Positions 46,801 to 56,082 of a stretch of 64,000 nucleotides of DNA are shown piece by piece (position 1 is the first letter of the stretch; each line of letters begins with the position of its first letter). Below the pieces are notes generated by a model that worked only from the letters and a program-made list of their open reading frames with translations, made no database searches and was not told the DNA's origin. The DNA comes from Mactra quadrangularis (Eukaryota; Mollusca; Bivalvia; Venerida; Mactridae), in contig CM046300.1 in NCBI GenBank assembly GCA_025267735.1, positions 33,675,322 to 33,739,321 on the forward strand. Reading direction: 5' to 3'. A program made the position numbers and the translations under genes.

Positions 46801-49800
46801 TTCTAATAAACGTGGGCAATTAACATAGTAAACGCTCGCCTAAAGCCCTTTTTGGCATATAGGCGAGCATAAACAAATACACTCTGTCTGTCAATATGGC
46901 TTCAGACGAGCATTTACTATCATATTGCCCACTGACAAAAATTTAACTAATTTTAAGAATGAACTTACTTTTAAAATAAAAAATTTACGGTAAATAACTA
47001 TTTTAAAAATACTTAGAATAGTACTGACTAAAAATCATTAATACTATATTAAAAATCTTTAATATTAAGAGAAATTAAACTATATTGCACAAAAATAAGG
47101 GGAAGGGGTGGTGTTAACTGTGTTCATTTCCTATAGTTATGCATAAGACTAAGTTAAACAACAATAAGCAGTATTTTGGGTCAAATGTGAAGTCTAACCT
47201 ATATTTCCTACCTTTTCTACATTAAAATCATGGTCATGTCCACCTAATACAATATCAACACCTGGTACCATCTCAGCTACTTTTCTATCATTAGGCCATC
47301 TCATATGTGTTAAAGCTATTACTATATCAGCTCCCTGTCAACAGAAGAACAATGACTCAGTAGATTTTCATTTGTTTAACCATAAAGTTAAACTTATGTA
47401 AACAGAAGAACAATAGCTTAAGTAGACTTTCATTTTTTCAACCTTAAACTTAGTCAATCTTTTTTTTACATGCTATGGGATTCAGGTTTAAAAGACTTTT
47501 TCTGAAAGCCAAACGGAACAATTTGGTCAAGTTTCATTATTGTTGGTCAAATTGATAATGAAAAAGAGCATCTCAAAAATAATATAATATTATATAATGT
47601 ATGTCAGACAGCCTTAAATTTGATATGAATTATCTCATCTCAACCAGTTATAATAATAAGTTATACAGTGATTATTCTAGAACTCATAAAAGGACAGGAA
47701 GACAGAAAAAGGGGACGAGGCCTATCAAGGGTTAGGTGATTTAAAGTAACTATTTTTGCAAAGGAATGAGAAAAAATGGTAAATTGGAAAGGAAAATGAC
47801 CACAGTGCAGAGCCCTGCTATTTGGCATAATTTAGCTACAGATTAATCACAATTGATTATACTATTTACCTCATCCTTCAATTCAGTAGCTAATTTATTA
47901 CCAACTTCAACAAAATCTTCAAATATAATATCTTCAGGATCTATTGTAGCTAGTGTGTCAATCCATTCTTCTTCTACAAGTCCCATTAAACCAACCTAAA
48001 TAATGTACATGTGGATTTCTTTCATGCTGTATGGTGAAATATAGTGTATGGAAAATATACGATGAAAATATATAATTTCACATTTTCACTGCAGTGAAAA
48101 GATAAATTCAAAAGGACATCACTTTAGTAGATAAATGACATCATCTCAGAGGATAATATGAAAAAATCTCCAAACACGACGAATTTTTAAACTCGTTTTA
48201 TTTATGACGACGTTTTGCCTTTCGGCTTCATCAGGAAATGACGTAACGTCAACTATAACAAAAAAGCGCGGTAGCGCAAATTGACGTTACGTCGGCAAAA
48301 AACAGATGAACAATGATGAAATATAAACATGTTGATTAATACAATGAAAGCATATGAAACATGTATACTGAAAACAAGGTCTACAGACGGATCATAGAGA
48401 TACAATTAGGGACTTTAGTCAGTTATCTTTCCCTGATAAAATCTGAAGCAATCCAATTGGCAAGTAGGTCCTTACAGTTGGAATCCTCAGATTTTATCAT
48501 TGAATTCCTATGTAAGGGTAACAAAATATTTCATCTAATATCTTTCTTGTTAATGAAGATATTAACAGAAGTGATGGAATTTAGATAGTTCTTTAACTTA
48601 AAAATAATTAGCTTGAATTTCAAACAAATTCAATGATATACAAAAAAGTTATTTAAGATTAAATTTGGCAAATTAACATTGAAAAGTAAGGGTAAAATCC
48701 GAGTAATCCAACTAATTAGACCTACCTATTTTGAACAGTATACAAGGGGAAATAACTGACTAAAGTCCCTTATTAATTTCTATAATATTAATAATTTTTA
48801 AAAAAAAACAACGATAGAAACAAACGTTGTAAACCTTGGTTTCATAACTAAACGGCATTACACATTTATTGTCTAAGGATTATACATTATATATACATTA
48901 TACGTTCTAAATACAATGAAAATAGGGTTGGTGTAGAAGATTCTTTTTCACAGAAGTGTAATCGTCGTAGATGTTCACACTGTAAAAATATTATTGAGGG
49001 AAATTCATTTACTAGTAATAAAACTGGTAAGACATTTAACCTTAATTGTTCTACTGACTGTACTAGTAAAGATGTAATCTATCTTTTTTCATGTAGGAAA
49101 TGTCATACACAATATGTTGGACAAACAAATCAACAAGTTTCAAAACGTATGAATAGTCATAGGTTCAATATGAACAATTTTGATAATACGTGTCCAAATT
49201 ATTCTTCAAGTGTTGCTGTTCACTTTAATGAAAATAATCACTCTATAAATGATTTTTCATTTATCCCAATTGATGTTGTACGCAACGATATGGAGAGACT
49301 CTGTAAAGAAACGTTTTGGATCCATAAATTACAAACATTTCAGCCTGATGGTTTGAACGCTAAAGTTTTATATAATGTATAATCCTTAGACAATAAATGT
49401 GTAATGCTGTTTAGTTATGAAACCAAGGTTTACAACGTTTGTTTCTATCGTTGTTTTTTTAAAAAAATCATCTCAGAGGAAAATCACATTGCCTTAGAAT
49501 CTACTTTATGTAAATATCTCTAAAAGAACACAGAAAAACATGAAAGAAACAGAATATGTGGCAGTTTTGAAATTAGATTATTGTGCTCAGAAAATGACAT
49601 TTTTTCAGAGAGATTACTAAGTGTAACACAGGCATTGTGCATACAAGGACCATGCAACATGATATAGTCCTCCTAACTGTAACCCCATAAACATGTGTGA
49701 AATTTTAAGAGAATCTCTTCATCTTTTGCAAAAATAAATAAGATTTTGCACAAAAATCTTAAATGCAAAGTGTTATGCTGACACCTTACCACAACTGAGC

Positions 49801-51940
49801 AGGGAACACCATGTATTTACTGAATACATACAATTTTCCACATCTGAAACTCAGATTAAACGATCCTAATAAAATTTTGTTACCATAGAAACACAGTTAA
49901 TTACAGGTAGACAAAAATACTTCTAGACAATAAAGAAACAAACATGCTTACCTTAGTACCATGCCAGTCTATCATATGTTTTATCTTTCCCTTAGCAAGT
50001 GGTTCATTATTTAATTTATCAGTTATGTTGCTAAGCAACCAAGGGAAGGAAGTTGCCTCAGCAAAGTCTTCAAGGTGATCAACTCCAAAATCTAAATACA
50101 GGAAGCAAGTCAAACAATGAGTGAAGCCATTTGAGGCTATATAGTCCAGGGCTTTTTCTTAGCATTTGGGGAAGGGGCCTTTCTTTATGTAGAACATTTG
50201 GGGAAATTTTATTGCAATTTCATAGATAGGGGAACAACAATATCTAATTTAAACTCCAAATTTTGGGAAAACTGCATGATTTTAAAGAAAGTTTTGGAGA
50301 GGAAGGCACCTATAAACAGCCCCTGTTATATAAGGAAAAAAAGGTCTGTAGTCAGGTGATCTTCAGAATGTAAACTAACACTTGAATTCCATCATATTCT
50401 CGCAGCAGACAACGGATAGAAAAGATTAAAAAAGTGCTTCATGCAAAAATGCCCACAATTGCCAGTGAGTAGTAACAGTGAACTCTGAATCCTCTGCACA
50501 TGACCTCGTCTTTTGTATGGTTCAATTTTAGTGTGAAGGATTCGGAGCTAACAATCAAAACTCACAGAATCAAATGAGATTGATTTGATGCCATTCAATT
50601 ATTTGAAATGGAAAGAGATACCAGTCAATTTTAAGCAGTTTTGTGTACCTCATTAGCTGTCGTTGAAGACCACATGACCCAAGAACCTGATTTTCATTTG
50701 GAGGACATTCCCCTTAAAAATATAATGTCCCCAAAACAAATCGCCAAACTTGTTTTTGCTTTAATTATTAGTTTATCAATTTTTCATCAGTCAACATTTT
50801 ACTTTGGTATTTTAACAGTCAGTAGATTAAGAGTATAATTAAAATAGATTTTTTTTAATGGTGGCATATTTCTGCCATCAGATAACCACATAACTGACTA
50901 CTTAATTAAGATGTTAACTAGTTATGATAACTAGTTAACAACTAGTTAACATCTTGATTAACTAGTTAGTTATGAGGTTTTCTGATGGCAGAAATAAGCC
51001 ACCATAGTTCTTCAATCCATTCATTTTTAGTAAGAAATATTAACTGAATGTAATTTAAATGTAAACCCTTATGAGTGTTTTTGAAGTCAACTATCCTTTA
51101 TTTCTTAGGCTACTGAATGCAACTTAGTTTTGCAAATAATAGTGAAATCAAAGATAAATAACCTACCGAAATCATGATTACCATACACAGCACAATGTAC
51201 GCCTATACTATTTAAACATGGTATCATCTGTTCACCTTTCAGAAAAATACTCACTGAAAAAAAAAGAAACAAAATGTTTTAGACAATTTAGCCCAGTTTA
51301 TCATGGGGAGAAGTTGTAAAAAGTCTAAGACCTAGTGGCATGGAGGAATTTTGTGCTGGCCTTATGCTTCTTCCGGATGAAACAGGAATAAGAAGTTAGC
51401 AAAAATTATTAAGAGTACTATTGTCAGTAATGTCAGTTTAGTGTACTGAATACTAATCAATAAATCATCAAAACTTCTAAAAATATTTTTCTCAGATGTC
51501 ACGTGTAAAATATAATTATAATGTACATGAAAATATTAGAACTTTACTCTACTGCTTGTAATTGTGGGATCATGATGCAGAACGCTAGAGACTTGAACTT
51601 GTTTAACAGACAAGCTAAAATAATTAGAATAAACTAAACTTCTCTACACTAAAATTTAACACATTTTAATGTTCAAGACTATCATCACAGAGTTTATATT
51701 TCATCAAGGAATTAAATATCATTGTTATGTATGTCTCTGATTTCATGAAGAGAAAAAAACCACAAACTTACTTAAAGATGGGTTTAAGGCATCACCACTA
51801 AACAAAACAAGTGGATTCTCATCTTTCAATGATTTTACGTAATGAGCCATTCTAGCAGCCCCACCAGCAGGTTCAAGTTTCTGAGGTTCAATATTATATA
51901 CATCATTAAAATGTAGAATTGTCAATGATGTATCTCCCAT
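31890..51940 (-). CDS. Intracellular 5'-nucleotidase-family metallophosphoesterase
   Basis: Complete gene. Coding exons in transcript order: 51940-51772, 51253-51167, 50091-49952, 47995-47870, 47334-47212, 41088-40923, 40463-40368, 39643-39476, 38508-38336, 37497-37420, then either 35629-35505 or 35429-35305, 33233-32783, 32009-31890 (TAG). With one of the paired exons the total is 2022 nt, 673 residues, all phases closing. Metallophosphatase motifs: HFNDVYNIEP (10-19), SGDALNPS (48-55), GNHDF (81-85), THM (183-185), GGHDHD (205-210). The 5'-nucleotidase C-terminal domain shows NSGTFRSD near 322. No signal peptide or GPI signal, unlike CD73, so it is probably cytosolic. Motif I has Tyr where ecto-enzymes have His (DVY for DVH). 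After residue 484 a Ser-rich segment contains PKKKQKV, which resembles a nuclear localisation signal. The substrate is unknown. A 5' UTR acceptor lies at 51964-51966 and a possible non-coding first exon ends at 53886. Confidence 0.92.
34918..35002. repeat. Short perfect inverted repeat (hairpin)
   Basis: Arms at 34918-34938 and 34982-35002 are perfect 21-bp reverse complements, containing GGGTTTAGCGCAAAACAG, with a 43-base AT-rich loop. It lies in the nucleotidase intron just downstream of exon B. Probably a small foldback element; a splicing role is possible but unsupported. Confidence 0.75.
35305..35429 (-). CDS. Alternative exon B of the nucleotidase gene (mutually exclusive pair)
   Basis: 125 nt, acceptor CAG before 35429, donor AG/GTAAAT after 35305, phase 0 to 2. 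It codes for VCSEQCPTFSTAVRNHF through PCRSGHRQSLCSIA. Differences from exon A cluster in the middle (residues 18-27) while both ends are conserved. Using A and B together would shift the frame of the downstream exon, so only one can be used per mRNA. Confidence 0.9.
35505..35629 (-). CDS. Alternative exon A of the nucleotidase gene (mutually exclusive pair)
   Basis: 125 nt, acceptor CAG before 35629, donor AG/GTACTG after 35505, entering in phase 0 and leaving in phase 2. It codes for 41 residues beginning VSSEQCPSMSTAVRNHF and ending PCRSGHRQSLCSIT. Exon B, 75 nt downstream, has the same length and phases and 30 of 41 identical residues. Confidence 0.9.
37881..38270. mobile_element. MITE with TAA target duplication (PIF/Harbinger-like)
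   Basis: Left end GGCCATGCCAAATTGGAATT, right end TACTGATATGGCATGGCC; terminal repeats of about 15 bp, and inner segments TTTTGTTAAGCGTC and GACGCTTAACAAAA are also inverted. TAA flanks both sides (37878-37880 and 38271-38273), the duplication typical of PIF/Harbinger. 390 bp, non-coding. An older copy is at 10684-11577. Confidence 0.75.
39958..40226 (+). repeat. SINE, family B, degraded head
   Basis: It contains GGTTGCAGGTTCGATTAATG, CAGTTGTAAGTCACAGACAG, GCTGGTTAACAGCTTAATCC and ATAATGTGTTGCTTCAGGAT in the order of family B. It lies in a nucleotidase intron. Confidence 0.65.
41190..41588. repeat. 30-bp minisatellite, left part
   Basis: Tandem 30-bp units, consensus GTTATGTAAAATTTAACCCA followed by TATTATAAAG. 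About 12 clear units from 41237. The units between about 41375 and 41585 are nearly identical, while those to the left are progressively diverged. The array resumes at 45264 after a 3.7-kb insertion. Because the period is a multiple of three and lacks stops, long repetitive frames are open on both strands (FNPYYKGYVK on plus). They are not genes. Confidence 0.9.
41695..43271. mobile_element. Nested element with CCCAGCAGGC ends and CAACGTTG arrays
   Basis: Left end CCCAGCAGGCACACGACGTT, right end (reverse complement) CCCAGCAGGCAAACCGACGT. Both subterminal regions are filled with the palindrome CAACGTTG or close variants: about six within 41705-41835 and about ten within 43090-43260. The interior (about 41870-43000) shows no long frame. 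No clear target duplication was seen. Confidence 0.75.
43774..44028. mobile_element. MITE with ATACCCCCGC ends, inverted copy
   Basis: Reverse complement of the element at 22030-22288, with the palindromic GTGAGCTAATGCTCAC segment at its left edge and GAAGCGGGGGTAT at its right end. Nested in the 3.7-kb element. Open frames across it are accidental. Confidence 0.75.
45264..45430. repeat. 30-bp minisatellite, right part
   Basis: About five diverged units such as AAAGTTATAAGAAATTCAAT and AAGTTATGTAAAAATCTAAC, continuing the array interrupted at 41588. Confidence 0.8.
45444..45726 (-). repeat. SINE, family B, inverted
   Basis: Reverse complement gives GCTAGCTCAATTGATAATGC, CAGTCACTGATGGAAGTATG and CTGGTTAACAGCTTTATTCA, the order of family B. 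Confidence 0.7.
46590..47124. mobile_element. Palindromic element with a nested inverted repeat
   Basis: Outer arms: AACACAGTTGACAACCCC, then TGTGCAATATAGT at the left; reverse complement of the right end AACACAGTTAACACC, then TGTGCAATATAGT. A smaller inverted repeat lies in the centre, 46814-46930, with GGGCAATTAACATAGTAAAC at the left and GGGCAATATGATAGTAAATG as its inverted right end, plus an inner GCTCGCCTA stem. AT-rich and non-coding. Confidence 0.65.
48140..48157. repeat. Target-site duplication, left copy (Penelope-like insertion)
   Basis: ATCATCTCAGAGGATAAT; the right copy at 49467-49484 differs by one base. Confidence 0.75.
48206..48235 (-). ncRNA. Hammerhead ribozyme core, probably inactive
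   Basis: On the minus strand: CTGATGA, a short stem-loop AGCC-GAAA-GGC, then AAAACGTC ahead of GTC. Penelope-associated hammerheads have the same CTGATGAAGCCGAAAGGC followed by GAAAC. The first base of GAAA (G12 in standard numbering, the general base) is A here, so self-cleavage is expected to be lost. Stem I pairing was not convincing by eye. Confidence 0.65.
48408..48770. repeat. 363-bp inverted-repeat segment inside the Penelope-like element
   Basis: The ends are AGGGACTTTAGTCAGTTATC and the inverse of AATAACTGACTAAAGTCCCT. A second inner inverted pair is ATAAAATCTGA / TCAGATTTTAT. It may be an independent MITE nested in the retroelement. Confidence 0.6.
48903..49382 (+). pseudogene. GIY-YIG endonuclease domain of a Penelope-like element
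   Basis: Open frame of about 160 codons to TAA at 49380-49382 with no own start. A Cys-rich linker (KCNRRRCSHCK) precedes the GIY-YIG core, seen as VIYLFSCRKCHTQYVGQT, followed by the conserved Arg region SKRMNSHR, the H/N-rich segment VAVHFNENNHSINDF and the terminal LQTFQPDGLNAK. The linker plus GIY-YIG arrangement is that of Penelope-like polyproteins. It is the 3' fragment only, in the opposite orientation to the host gene. Confidence 0.85.
50868..51005. repeat. 138-bp palindromic MITE
   Basis: Outer arms ATGGTGGCATATTTCTGCCA and the inverse of TGGCAGAAATAAGCCACCAT; the centre is built of ACTAGTTAAC palindromes. The 3660-3860 region holds related TGGTGG and GCAGAAATATGCCACCA ends. It lies in a nucleotidase intron. 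Confidence 0.75.
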
Positions 51941-54900
51941 AGTGTCATTTGATCAAAAGTCAATCTGAAATGTATGTGATTAAGGATGGTCATAATTACT
52001 AAAAACTGAAATTGGTAAAAAGTTTGCTTCAAATTAATAAAAATTATGTAGCGTATTTTTGTATTGAAGGGAACGTCAGGATGAATGGGAACGTTAGGAA
52101 CTTAGGATGAATGGGATGTTAGGGTGAATGGGAATGTTAGGATGAATGGGATCTTAGGATGAATGGGATCTTGGGAGGTACGGGAGTGGGTATATATATG
52201 ACTGTATTGTGTTTTGCTTGTCAGACAGACATTACGGAGGGAATAAATAATTAAAGGTGTTTAACTTGTTGTATTTTCTTGGAGCGAGAGCTCGACTGCG
52301 TCACAATTATTTAATTCACTGCCTTATTGATTTATATGTACACTGTACAGTCATCGCTGTTCATCATATAGACATAATGTTTGGGGCTGACAAATAAATG
52401 TTTGTGGACAACCCCCATTCAAGCAAACAAACTTAAACATTTATGGATTTTTAGACTAACATTTATGTTCTTAAATAATCTCCTATGACTGTTAGCCAAT
52501 CCTCATATTCTGGGTATGGGACAGACAACATGAGTTGGAATGCCCACATTGATGCTACAGCCAAGAAGGCCAACAACAGCCTATCATTCTTAAGAAGAAA
52601 TCTCACCAGATGCCCACAAGATATTAAAGCACAGTGCTACACAAGCCTGGTGAGACCAATCTTAGAATATGCATCAGCCGCCTGGGACCCCCACTCCACC
52701 AAGAACATCCAACAGCTGGAAGCGGTACAGAGACGTGCTGCTAGGTTTGTCACCGGAGATTACAAGACAACTAGCAGCACCAGCAACATGATAAAGGATC
52801 TTGGTTGGGAAACCTTACAACAAAGGGGACAACACACCAGAACAGTGATGATGTACCGTATTATATATGGACTTGTGGATATTGATGCCACCACTTATCT
52901 TCACCCATCATCACTGTCAACAAGAGGACACACTCTCCGATACATGGTGCCCTATTGTAGAACAGACGTCTACAGGCATTCATTTTTCCCAGCCGGTATC
53001 CGCTATTGGAACAGTCTCCCAGAGCATGTTGCCACAGCCCAGACCTTGGACACTTTCAAGTCTGGGTTGGCTGTCATCCACTAGCTATGTACAGACCTCT
53101 GCTTTTATCAGTTTTTATCAGTTTTTACATGTGCACTTGTTCGCCTCACAACCACCTTGTACATATTTCACATATGCGACTATGCTCCAGAGAGAGCCCT
53201 GCATATTAACGGAAGAAGAAGAAGAAGGAAATCCAAATCAGGTGCCTGTTCAATTACAATGTTCCAATACATTCTGTAACGTTAGGCTCGGAACAACTTG
53301 ACCCAAAGACAACTCATCCTGAGACAACTCAATCCCCTACTAACGGATTGAGTTGTCCAACTTTGAGTTGAGTTATCCACAGGTTGAGTTGTCCCATACC
53401 CGTAAGGTTAGCTAACAGTTGTCACTGAACACGCAGCAGGAACGTACACTGTTCAGTGTGCTAATGATTAACAGCTATTTTGTTCAATTCAAATGTTTTG
53501 TTCCCTGAACTAAGTAGAAACTTTTGAAGCCCATTGAATTTGTAACTTACAGTTTTAGCAAATGATCGGTTCAATAATTTGTTAAAACACTAATAGAACA
53601 TGTAGAATTAAGCAAACTATTTTGACAGATCATAATTCCATAGTGTGAAATAGTGTGAAATTGTCATGCACTTCTTTACGAGCGTCAGATATTGTAGCTT
53701 CAGTGATTCTTAAGTCGAATGATACGATAAAGTAATAAAAATCAACTAAAATACCTTATTAAATGTTTAGATATTAATTATTTTACACTATCAACATCCA
53801 GACGCTTTTCCAGAGCGTCTACTTGACACGGATGATTTTGGTTTCGTATAAAGTTGGTGCAACACCGTCTACGAACCATACTTACCTCCCCTATATTAAA
53901 TTTACATGTGTCCTTCATTAAAATAAAAAATATGAAATTTCAATAATTATTTCTTGTATACATTGGTACGCATGCAAGTAAGTTTTTAATATTCAAAGCA
54001 TTTATGCACTTATATAGACTAAATAGTGTGCATTTATAAATTAATATATTGATAATAAAATCGCAAAAAAACTATATAATTCCTGACATTTCATATTGAC
54101 AATTTAAATAGATGCATTTTTTTTGCTTGGAAGTATACAATTTAACTAATCTCACCCCATCCTGGTATATATTAAGTACAATAGATAGAAAGATATATAG
54201 ATAGATTTATTTGGTTAACAAATGTACAATATACATAAAACATTACATCAAACATGTTTAAAACAATAAATATTATCAATCTTGAAAAGGTGTATATCAA
54301 AGTACATCAATAACCTGGATAACACAAAAAAGGAATCCCTTATTTCCATGAAACATCATGTTTAATAATTTTATTCGGAAAGTACGTCTTGATTAATTGT
54401 TAACTACACTGAAATAAATAAACTAGTAAAAACTAATTATTAATGTAAATTATTAACATCGTTATCTCATTTTCCCCCTTTTTAGTATCTTTTTTGCAAT
54501 TTCTCTGAAAACATTTTTTTATTTAATCATAATTTCTTAAAATTTCGGGGACCACATTGGAAATAAGAGATTTATCTCTTTTAGTGTCATCCCCGGTATT
54601 GATGTGCACGGCATAGGGCATTATACATGCTGTGTTACTCACTTTTTGTATGCTATGTGTCATGTCATTGATATCGAAATAAAATTATTATTATTATTAA
54701 AATGACATTATTTTATTAGAATATAATCACAATATCATCTTAAAATTTGTAAAAAAAACAACAATATCAACAAAACTCGCATACAATACAGTCAATTTTA
54801 ATCCCTTCTTTATTTAACTAGTCAATTAAATACATAATGGCTCTATATTTAACACTTCAGTATTAAATCACAGTGACACTATATTTAGCTCGTCAGTTAA

Positions 54901-55000
54901 GCGCACTATATTCAACTCGTGAGGACCCCCGAGATATAAATAGGGGAGGCAACCATTGCTGGCCGGTTTATCCGGAACTTTATTGGACTTTATCCTTGTA
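51941..55000. other. Region between the head-to-head nucleotidase and RPL13 genes
   Basis: From left to right: a short minisatellite with unit TTAGGATGAATGGGAA-like (52075-52180), the LINE fragment at 52485-53230, a stretch of repeated GTTGAGTTGTC and inverse forms (53290-53395), a possible non-coding first exon of the nucleotidase gene on the minus strand ending at 53886 (strong donor GAG/GTAAGTATGG), and AT-rich DNA with an ATT-repeat tail at about 54680-54700 that may mark another LINE 3' end. Confidence 0.5.
52485..53230 (+). mobile_element. 3' fragment of a non-LTR retrotransposon
   Basis: About 200 codons of the reverse transcriptase thumb and C-terminal region: MSWNAHIDATAKKAN, CYTSLVRPILEYASAAWDPH, LEAVQRRAARFV, then SFFPAGIRYWNSLPEHV. 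The catalytic RT blocks are absent. It ends in a 3' UTR and a (GAA)n tail near 53214-53230. It is of the same broad type as the element at 14372 but from a different family. Confidence 0.85.
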
Positions 55001-55009
55001 AAAGAATTG

Positions 55010-55043
55010 AACTTCCTTTTCCGGTTGGTTGCCGAAAATTTAG
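55010..55043 (+). promoter_or_regulatory. RPL13: Probable RPL13 transcription start and non-coding first exon
   Basis: A pyrimidine-rich CTTCCTTTTCC at 55011-55022, as in the 5'-terminal oligopyrimidine starts of ribosomal protein mRNAs, is followed by about 20 bases and a donor TTTAG/GTATTG at 55043. Splicing to the acceptor at 56077 would leave only CAACC between the exon border and ATG. Growth-dependent translation of such mRNAs is known for the family; the site here is inferred. Confidence 0.4.
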
Positions 55044-55671
55044 GTATTGGAAAATACATCTTCTGTTGTATCGCAAATTACCATCTTAATCTTTCACCAT
55101 TTAAATGAAATCTTATTGAAAAATGAAACACTTATTCATGTCCTACAGAAATAAGATCAAATTTTCTTATGTTATCCCACAAATCTGGATAATTCTCTAT
55201 ATTAAGCGACACGGGTTATGTCAGTGACATTACTAAATACAATGCATAGATATTGTTTTGGGTAAAAGATACTATACTTGTCACTTTACGCTCGTTGAAT
55301 TAGATTCGATTTTCTTATGTACATTTTAGCTTATGAATTGATTGTTTCTAATGACAGTTGTGTCAGTGGGACCCTGAAGTGTCACTGACTCAAATCATAA
55401 TAAACAATATGATATTGAAATTAGCATGAGTCGATTGCTGTCATTCAAACTGTTCCTGTGATCCATTTTCATGATTCACGCTTGCAGTGGATTTGTCTTA
55501 ATTCACTTTTACTAGTGATGTGAAAAAGTCGCTACAAAGTTCTAATAGATCTTAGCCTATCATGTCATGATACATGTCTACATCGTTGAATGCAAACATT
55601 AACAAGAATACTTGACATGGTCTTAAAATTATTGGCTGTACAAATTAAAAAATTTAAGGTTTCATTCAGGT

Positions 55672-55966
55672 GTGGTTCCAGGATTTTTTCTAGGGAGGGG
55701 GGTCCGAACTTTTCTAGGGGGGGGGGGGGTCAAACTTTGAACCACATTAACATTATTCATTATTAAAATTTATTTGCAGAATAATGCAACATATTGATAA
55801 TAAAAACTACATAACTATTAAATCTATATTAATCACCGAGAAAATATGCTTCATGATACTTAAAAATGATTTACAGTCAAGAAATACACTAATAGACCGG
55901 TACGTTTTGGAAATTCTAGGGGGGGTCCGGACTCCCCTGACCTTCCCCCCACTGGATCCGCTTATG
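55672..55966. mobile_element. MITE with GGGCGGATCC-type ends, copy 1
   Basis: It matches the copy at 62612-62893 along its length (for example ATAATGCAACATATTGATAA, GTCAAGAAATACACTAATRG and TTTTGGAAATTC), with G-tracts near both ends. The ends resemble GGATCCAGGA inverted to TGGATCCGC. It lies in the first RPL13 intron. Frames across it are accidental. Confidence 0.7.
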
Positions 55967-56082
55967 TCAATCACCATTTCATAATTGCTAGTATTGTTTG
56001 TTTCACCACTTAGAAAAAGTTTATGGTTTGCCTATTGACTGAAATATAACTAAATATTTTGATCTTATCTATTTCAGCAACC

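Larger units (their letters stand above)
48158..49466 (+). mobile_element. Penelope-like retroelement remnant
   Basis: A 1.3-kb insertion flanked by an 18-bp duplication with one mismatch. It contains, from left to right, a hammerhead-type sequence in reverse orientation (48206-48235), a 363-bp inverted-repeat segment (48408-48770), an approximately 95-bp inverted copy of its own 3' end (48790-48890), the C-terminal GIY-YIG endonuclease region (48903-49382), and the 3' end (49383-49466). Hammerhead motifs and a C-terminal GIY-YIG domain are the known marks of Penelope-like elements. The reverse transcriptase itself is missing. Confidence 0.8.
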
